Notes under the pieces: model-generated
Told to the model about the DNA's origin: nothing
Seen by the model: only the letters and a program-made list of their open reading frames with translations
Database searches by the model: none
Program-made: the position numbers and the translations under genes
Assembly (NCBI RefSeq): GCF_026738875.1
Contig: NZ_JAPQFJ010000005.1
Span: 1-64,000 of the forward strand
Reading direction: 5' to 3'
Length of the DNA stretch: 64,000 bases
From: Clostridium brassicae
GTDB lineage: Bacteria > Bacillota > Clostridia > Clostridiales > Clostridiaceae
Shown here: positions 59,813 through 64,000 of the stretch, piece after piece
Layout: every line of letters starts with the position of its first letter
Position numbering within the stretch: the stretch's first letter is position 1

Positions 59813-59923
59813 AAAAAATACCTCCTATTGGTTTTTACCTCCATTGCCCCGTTACTATCAATAACCTCCTTTATAATTAAAGAAGGCACCAACTTCAAAA
59901 CAGACAATGTGTGTTTTTCTTCC
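59813..59923 (-). promoter_or_regulatory. candidate structured leader of rpsB
   Basis: On the minus strand CATTG (59909-59905) pairs with CAATG (59846-59842), enclosing an 8-bp hairpin (CCTTCTTT 59886-59879 with AAAGGAGG 59872-59865) and a short GTTA/TAAC hairpin (59865-59851), giving a three-way junction. TTGGT (59892-59888) in the junction can pair with ACCAA (59832-59828) just before the ribosome site, forming a possible pseudoknot. Confidence 0.5.
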
Positions 59924-59929
59924 TTATGT

Positions 59930-59958
59930 AGTATATCATATCAATTGTACCCATTCAA
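59930..59958 (-). promoter_or_regulatory. rpsB: rpsB promoter
   Basis: On the minus strand TTGAAT (59958-59953), a 17-base spacer and TATACT (59935-59930) predict a start near 59923 and a leader of about 110 nt. Confidence 0.75.
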
Positions 59959-60001
59959 CAAAAATAATAAAAAACATTGAAGAATTTTTGTATTAAATAA
60001 A

Positions 60002-60028
60002 AAAAAACGAGAAAGCCCCCCGTTTTTT
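60002..60028 (-). terminator. codY terminator
   Basis: AAAAAACG and CGTTTTTT form the stem around a GC-rich loop, with A and T tracts on both strands. It lies just after the codY stop. Confidence 0.75.
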
Positions 60029-60035
60029 ATTATTC

Positions 60036-60815
60036 TTATTTAATTTTTTTTAATTCATCTAATAATTTTTCATTAAGAATTTTTATATGAGTACCTTTCA
60101 TTCCTAATGATCTTGATTCTATTACTCCAGCACTTTCAAATTTTCTTAAAGCATTTACTATTACAGATCTAGTAATTCCAACTTTATCTGCTATTTTTGA
60201 AGCAACTAACAACCCTTCATTTCCATCTAATTCATTGAAAACATGCTCCACTGCTTCAAGTTCGGAATAAGATAATGTTCCTATAGCTAACTGAACTACA
60301 GCTTTCTTTCTAGCTTCTTCTTCCATTTCATCATTTTTAGATCTTAAAATCTCAAGTCCTACAATAGTAGCACTATATTCACCTAACACTAAATCTTCCT
60401 CTGTAAACTCTTCTTCAAATCTTGTTAAAAATAAAGTACCTAATCTTTCTCTATTACCAACTATAGGTACAATAGTAGAAAGTTTCCCTTGCATTTCAGC
60501 TGGTTTACTTTCATCAAAAGATGATTTACCTTGGCTCTCAACATTAGCTAAAGTTTCGTGAATGTTTAATAACTTTTCATTAAAGCTTTCTGGGAATTTC
60601 TTTTCATTCAGCACTTTTTCTTTTACACTTTCACATTCCACACCATTAAAAAATCTATATCCTAATATTTTAGACTTTCTACTTATTATATAAACATTAC
60701 ATTCTAAAACTTCACTAAGAGTTGCACAAATATCATCAAACACAACTGGTTCCGCACCAGATTTTTGTAATAATTTATTCAATCTTCTTATTTTATTTAA
60801 TAATTCTGAAGCCAT
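60036..60815 (-). CDS. codY: GTP-sensing transcriptional repressor CodY
   Basis: A global regulator of stationary-phase and amino-acid genes that binds branched-chain amino acids and GTP. The GAF domain covers about 1-155 ([14 protein letters not shown] start) and the winged HTH covers about 185-259, with [21 protein letters not shown] (recognition helix region) and [15 protein letters not shown]. The length of 259 aa equals the family norm. It is monocistronic. xerC, hslVU and codY, linked in B. subtilis, are not linked here; a recombinase gene lies 40 kb away. Confidence 0.96.
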   Translation of the reverse strand: MASELLNKIRRLNKLLQKSGAEPVVFDDICATLSEVLECNVYIISRKSKILGYRFFNGVECESVKEKVLNEKKFPESFNEKLLNIHETLANVESQGKSSFDESKPAEMQGKLSTIVPIVGNRERLGTLFLTRFEEEFTEEDLVLGEYSATIVGLEILRSKNDEMEEEARKKAVVQLAIGTLSYSELEAVEHVFNELDGNEGLLVASKIADKVGITRSVIVNALRKFESAGVIESRSLGMKGTHIKILNEKLLDELKKIK

Positions 60816-60913
60816 ATGTTTCTCTCCTTTTTAAAATTCGTTGCAAAATATTATAAATGATTAGAATTTTTATTTTTTTTTAAATATTTAGAATTATCCC
60901 AACCACTCTAATA

Positions 60914-60942
60914 ATATTAACATAGTGTTTTTTATATTTCAA
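60914..60942 (-). promoter_or_regulatory. codY: codY promoter
   Basis: On the minus strand TTGAAA (60942-60937), a 17-base spacer and TAATAT (60919-60914) predict a leader of about 90 nt. No clear CodY box was seen. Confidence 0.6.
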
Positions 60943-61009
60943 CTCTATTTTTATTAATTTCGACAAAAAAGTTAAATTTTTAACACATTTGTAATAGAAT
61001 TTCACTTGA

Positions 61010-63088
61010 CTATTTACTTTCATCAACCCTATGCTTACATTCTCCATTTGAACACTCAAAATAATTTCCCTTTGTCTTACTATACTTTTTAACCATATAA
61101 CTTCCGCATTCTGGACACTTCATATTAACTGGTTCAAACCAACTAACAAAATTACAATCTGGATAATTACTACATCCATAAAACTTTTTACCTTTTCTAC
61201 TTTTTCTCAATAAAACTTTTCCACCACATAATGGACAAGGTACATCTAATTCTTCAACTAACGGTTTAGTATTCTTACATTCTGGATATCCAGGACAAGC
61301 TAAGAAATCTCCAAATCTCCCATGCTTTATGACCATATTTTTACCACATTTTTCACACTTTACATCAGTAACTTCATCTTCTATTGTTATTTTTGCAATT
61401 TCTTTTTCTGCTATTTCTATAGATTTTTCTAGAGGTTTAAAAAATTCTCCTACTACATTTGTCCAATTTTCTTTTCCCTCTTCTATGCTGTCCAATTTAT
61501 TCTCCATACCAGCTGTAAATTCTACATCTACAATTTGTTTGAAAAATTCACTTACAATATTATTTACTATTACACCTAATTCTGTTGGAATTAAATTTTT
61601 CTTTTCTCTCTTTACATACTTTCTATCAAGGATAGTAGAGATTATAGGCGCATAGGTACTTGGTCTACCTATTCCATTTTCCTCTAAAGTTTTTACTAGT
61701 GAAGCTTCTGAGAATCTTGATGGTGGTTGAGTAAAATGTTGTATACCATCTATTTTAGTTTCTGATAATTCTTCATCTTTATTTAATTCTGGAAGTTGTA
61801 TAGATGCATCATCATTTTCCTCAGCATAATTGTAAAGTTTCATAAAACCATCGAACATAACACTTGATCCACTTGCCTTTAAAGTATAATTCCCATTTTT
61901 TATAGTGACAGCTATTGTATTCATAATACACTCTGCCATTTGGCTTGCCACAAATCTTTTCCAAATCAATTCGTACACTTTATATTGTTCTTTAGTCAAA
62001 CTATCTTTTATTTTTTCAGGAGTAAACTCCACATAGGTAGGTCTAATAGCCTCATGAGCATCTTGTATATTTTTTTTACCTTTAAAATTTCTTATTTCTT
62101 TCGGTATATAGTTTTCTCCAAAATCACTAATAATATAATCCCTAGCATTATTTTGTGCTTCTTTAGACACTCTAACCGAATCCGTTCTCATGTAAGTAAT
62201 TAATCCTACAGTACCTGCACTTTTAACATCAATTCCTTCGTACAATTGTTGTGCTATAGACATAGACTTTTTTGTAGAATAGTTTAGTTTTTTATATGAA
62301 TCTTGTTGAAAAGTACTAGTAGTAAATGGTGGTAACGGAGTTCTCTTTTTATTAGATTTTTTGATTTCCTTTACAACATATTTATTTTCACTTAATTCAG
62401 AAATAATCTTATTACTTTCTTTTTCATTATTAATTTCAATTTTTTTATTATTTTTTGAAACTAATTTCACAGTAAAAGCTTTTTTGCTACCTTTTTTTAG
62501 TTGAACTTCTATAGTCCAATATTCCTTTGGAACAAATTTTTCAATTTCTTCTTCCCTATTGCAAATCATATTTAATGCAACAGATTGCACTCTACCAGCA
62601 CTCAATCCCCACTTTACTTTTCTCCAAAGAATAGGACTTATTTTATATCCAACTAGTCTATCTAATACTCTTCTTGCTTGTTGAGCATTTACTAAGTTAA
62701 TTTTTATTTCTCTTGGTTCCTTAATAGCAGCTTTAATAGCATTTTTGGTTATTTCATTGAATTCTATTCTGCATTTCTTATCATTATCTATCTTTAAAGC
62801 CTCAGCTAAATGCCAAGAAATAGCTTCCCCTTCTCTATCAGGGTCCGTTGCAAGGAAAACCTTGTCACTTTTTTTTGCTTCTTTTCTAAGTTCCGTTAGT
62901 AAATCTCCTTTTCCTCTAATAGTTATGTACTTAGGAGTATAATTATTTTCTATATCAACACCCAATTGACTTTTAGGTAAATCTCTAACATGACCCATAG
63001 ATGCTTTTACCACATAACTGCTTCCTAAATATTTTCCTATTGTCTTTGCTTTAGCTGGAGATTCAACTATAACTAGCTTCTGACCCAT
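61010..63088 (-). CDS. topA: DNA topoisomerase I
   Basis: A 692-aa type IA topoisomerase that relaxes negative supercoils. The Toprim domain starts VIVESPAKAKTIGKYLG and includes ATDPDREGEAISWHL. The active-site Tyr is in GLITYMRTDSVR (near residue 300). Three C-terminal Cys4 zinc ribbons (CEKCGKNMVIKHGRFGDFLAC, CPLCGGKVLLRKS, CPECGSYMVKKYS) are visible. It follows dprA in a dprA-topA-codY order typical of Firmicutes. Confidence 0.97.
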   Translation of the reverse strand: MGQKLVIVESPAKAKTIGKYLGSSYVVKASMGHVRDLPKSQLGVDIENNYTPKYITIRGKGDLLTELRKEAKKSDKVFLATDPDREGEAISWHLAEALKIDNDKKCRIEFNEITKNAIKAAIKEPREIKINLVNAQQARRVLDRLVGYKISPILWRKVKWGLSAGRVQSVALNMICNREEEIEKFVPKEYWTIEVQLKKGSKKAFTVKLVSKNNKKIEINNEKESNKIISELSENKYVVKEIKKSNKKRTPLPPFTTSTFQQDSYKKLNYSTKKSMSIAQQLYEGIDVKSAGTVGLITYMRTDSVRVSKEAQNNARDYIISDFGENYIPKEIRNFKGKKNIQDAHEAIRPTYVEFTPEKIKDSLTKEQYKVYELIWKRFVASQMAECIMNTIAVTIKNGNYTLKASGSSVMFDGFMKLYNYAEENDDASIQLPELNKDEELSETKIDGIQHFTQPPSRFSEASLVKTLEENGIGRPSTYAPIISTILDRKYVKREKKNLIPTELGVIVNNIVSEFFKQIVDVEFTAGMENKLDSIEEGKENWTNVVGEFFKPLEKSIEIAEKEIAKITIEDEVTDVKCEKCGKNMVIKHGRFGDFLACPGYPECKNTKPLVEELDVPCPLCGGKVLLRKSRKGKKFYGCSNYPDCNFVSWFEPVNMKCPECGSYMVKKYSKTKGNYFECSNGECKHRVDESK

Positions 63089-63217
63089 ATTATCCCCTCC
63101 ATTAATTTATCTATTATTTATCTATTATTTATATAGATTTCTATAAATCATAGTTACTTTAAGTATTAAACTAGTTAATATGTATAAATTTATTTATTAA
63201 TTTTTGTTGCAATTCAA

Positions 63218-63247
63218 ATAATACCGCACATAATTATAATATGTCAA
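63218..63247 (-). promoter_or_regulatory. topA: topA promoter
   Basis: On the minus strand TTGACA (63247-63242), an 18-base spacer and TATTAT (63223-63218) lie about 130 bases before the start codon. A tandem TATCTATTAT-type repeat at about 63106-63130 lies in the leader. Confidence 0.65.
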
Positions 63248-63361
63248 TCTTTGTTAGTATTAATTTTCATTTATTAGTAGAAATATTACCCTAAATTCAT
63301 ATCATTTTCATTTAGTGTTTACAAAAAAATTTAATAAAATTAATATTTTATTCATAAAATT

Positions 63362-64000
63362 TTATATTACTTTATTGTTCCTTACATAATAATTACTACT
63401 TAAAGAGATTATTTCATCACTTAATTGTAACTTTAATAACGTCTCATATAGTTTATTTATATCAACTTTTGTTAATTTTAATATATCATCAAAATGTATT
63501 GGTTCATTACCTATATATTTATATACATTTCTTTCTATTCCACTCATTATAACTTTCTTTATATTTTCCTCTTTATGATTTTCTATATTTAGAATATCAT
63601 ATATGTCATTAATCTCAGTAAAGACATAAGCTCCGTCTTTAATTAATTTATTTGTACCAATACTTTGAGGAGAAAAAATATTTCCTGGAATCACCATAAC
63701 ATCTTTCCCCTGTTCTAAAGCAGCTCCTGCAGTTATTAAAGATCCACTCTTCTTTCCTCCCTCCACAACAATTATAAGATTGCTAAGACCACTTATTATT
63801 CTATTTCTTATAGGAAAATTATAGGAATACGGCTTGGTTCCTGGTGCAAACTGCGATATAATGCATCCATTTTCTAAAATTCTGTCATACAGTTTTGAAT
63901 TCTCTTTTGGATAAATTACATCTAATCCAGATCCTAAAACAGCACAGGTATATGAATTTTCATTTATACATTTTAAATGTGCTACAGAATCTATTCCTCT
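63362..64000 (-). CDS. dprA: DNA processing protein DprA/Smf, C-terminal part
   Basis: The frame is open to the right edge, so the 5' part is missing; 212 residues are present. RGIDSVAHLKC, VLGSGLDVIYPKEN, NFPIRNRIISGLSN, GGKKSGSLITAGAALEQGKD and VIPGNIFSPQSIGTNKLI are hallmark DprA Rossmann-fold motifs that bind single-stranded DNA and load RecA in natural transformation. A winged-helix-like C-terminal domain follows. It lies upstream of topA, as in most Firmicutes. The role in non-competent clostridia is unclear. Confidence 0.94.
   Translation of the reverse strand, partial: RGIDSVAHLKCINENSYTCAVLGSGLDVIYPKENSKLYDRILENGCIISQFAPGTKPYSYNFPIRNRIISGLSNLIIVVEGGKKSGSLITAGAALEQGKDVMVIPGNIFSPQSIGTNKLIKDGAYVFTEINDIYDILNIENHKEENIKKVIMSGIERNVYKYIGNEPIHFDDILKLTKVDINKLYETLLKLQLSDEIISLSSNYYVRNNKVI

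Noticed and set aside
1-64000. CRISPR arrays, tRNA/rRNA genes, insertion sequences, T-boxes and common riboswitches.
   Set aside because: I saw no regularly spaced repeats, transposase genes, tRNA-like cloverleaves or AGGGUGGNACCGCG-type T-box motifs; a tool search could still find a weak one.

Overview
The window is low-GC (visibly below about 30% G+C) chromosomal DNA from an endospore-forming Firmicute, most likely Clostridium sensu stricto. The evidence is an IspH-ribosomal S1 fusion, PolC, CodY, RNase Y, TepA, YmxH, a CotS-like spore-coat kinase homologue, GGAGG-type ribosome sites and TTGACA/TATAAT promoters. A species such as C. novyi, C. tetani or C. botulinum is plausible but cannot be fixed by eye. 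Almost every gene is core housekeeping, the order resembles the B. subtilis ymxG-spoIIIE, ylxS-infB and rpsB-dxr regions, and I see no insertion sequence, prophage, CRISPR array, tRNA or rRNA.

Layout. Positions 1-18.4 kb run on the plus strand: a small accessory pair (30-aa membrane peptide and HNH-type protein), rluB, an RpiR-type regulator, an HI0933-family flavoprotein, cmk, ispH-rpsA, a CotS-like pseudokinase, a GNAT protein, then a mismatch-repair and tRNA-modification block (miaB-mutS-mutL-miaA-hfq) and a PLP enzyme. A 51-codon minus-strand gene with a good ribosome site and a LexA-type box sits in the gap before miaB. lexA converges on the PLP enzyme; a Cys-rich protein gene diverges from lexA. 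From 19.6 kb to the right end nearly everything is on the minus strand: xerC-like recombinase, purB, ptsH, aspB, rny, recA, pgsA, rimO, ftsK, tepA, dapG, ymxH, an M16 peptidase, pnp, rpsO, ribF, truB, nrnA, rbfA, infB, ylxR, nusA, rimP, polC, ispG, rseP, dxr, an AI-2E permease, cdsA, uppS, frr, pyrH, tsf, rpsB, codY, topA and a truncated dprA. The one plus-strand exception is a DUF378 membrane protein.

How the genes fit together. Translation and RNA turnover (rpsB, tsf, frr, infB, rbfA, rimP, nusA, rpsO, pnp, rny, hfq) are interleaved with isoprenoid and envelope synthesis (dxr, ispG, ispH, uppS, cdsA, pgsA) and with DNA maintenance (polC, topA, ftsK, recA, lexA, mutSL, dprA). An SOS circuit can be read directly: a GAACN4GTTC box sits on the recA start region, a one-mismatch box overlaps the lexA -35, and a third perfect box lies upstream of the 51-codon unknown gene.

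The most novel material is in the spacers. It includes a duplicated hairpin-core-terminator element (10.8 kb and 46.0 kb), a folded rpsB leader with a possible pseudoknot, a pyrH leader with competing helices that shares a palindrome with the rimP leader, a 21-bp perfect palindrome after frr, and a 13-bp palindrome in front of the recombinase gene. No protein-coding system here looks new apart from the small unknown genes.
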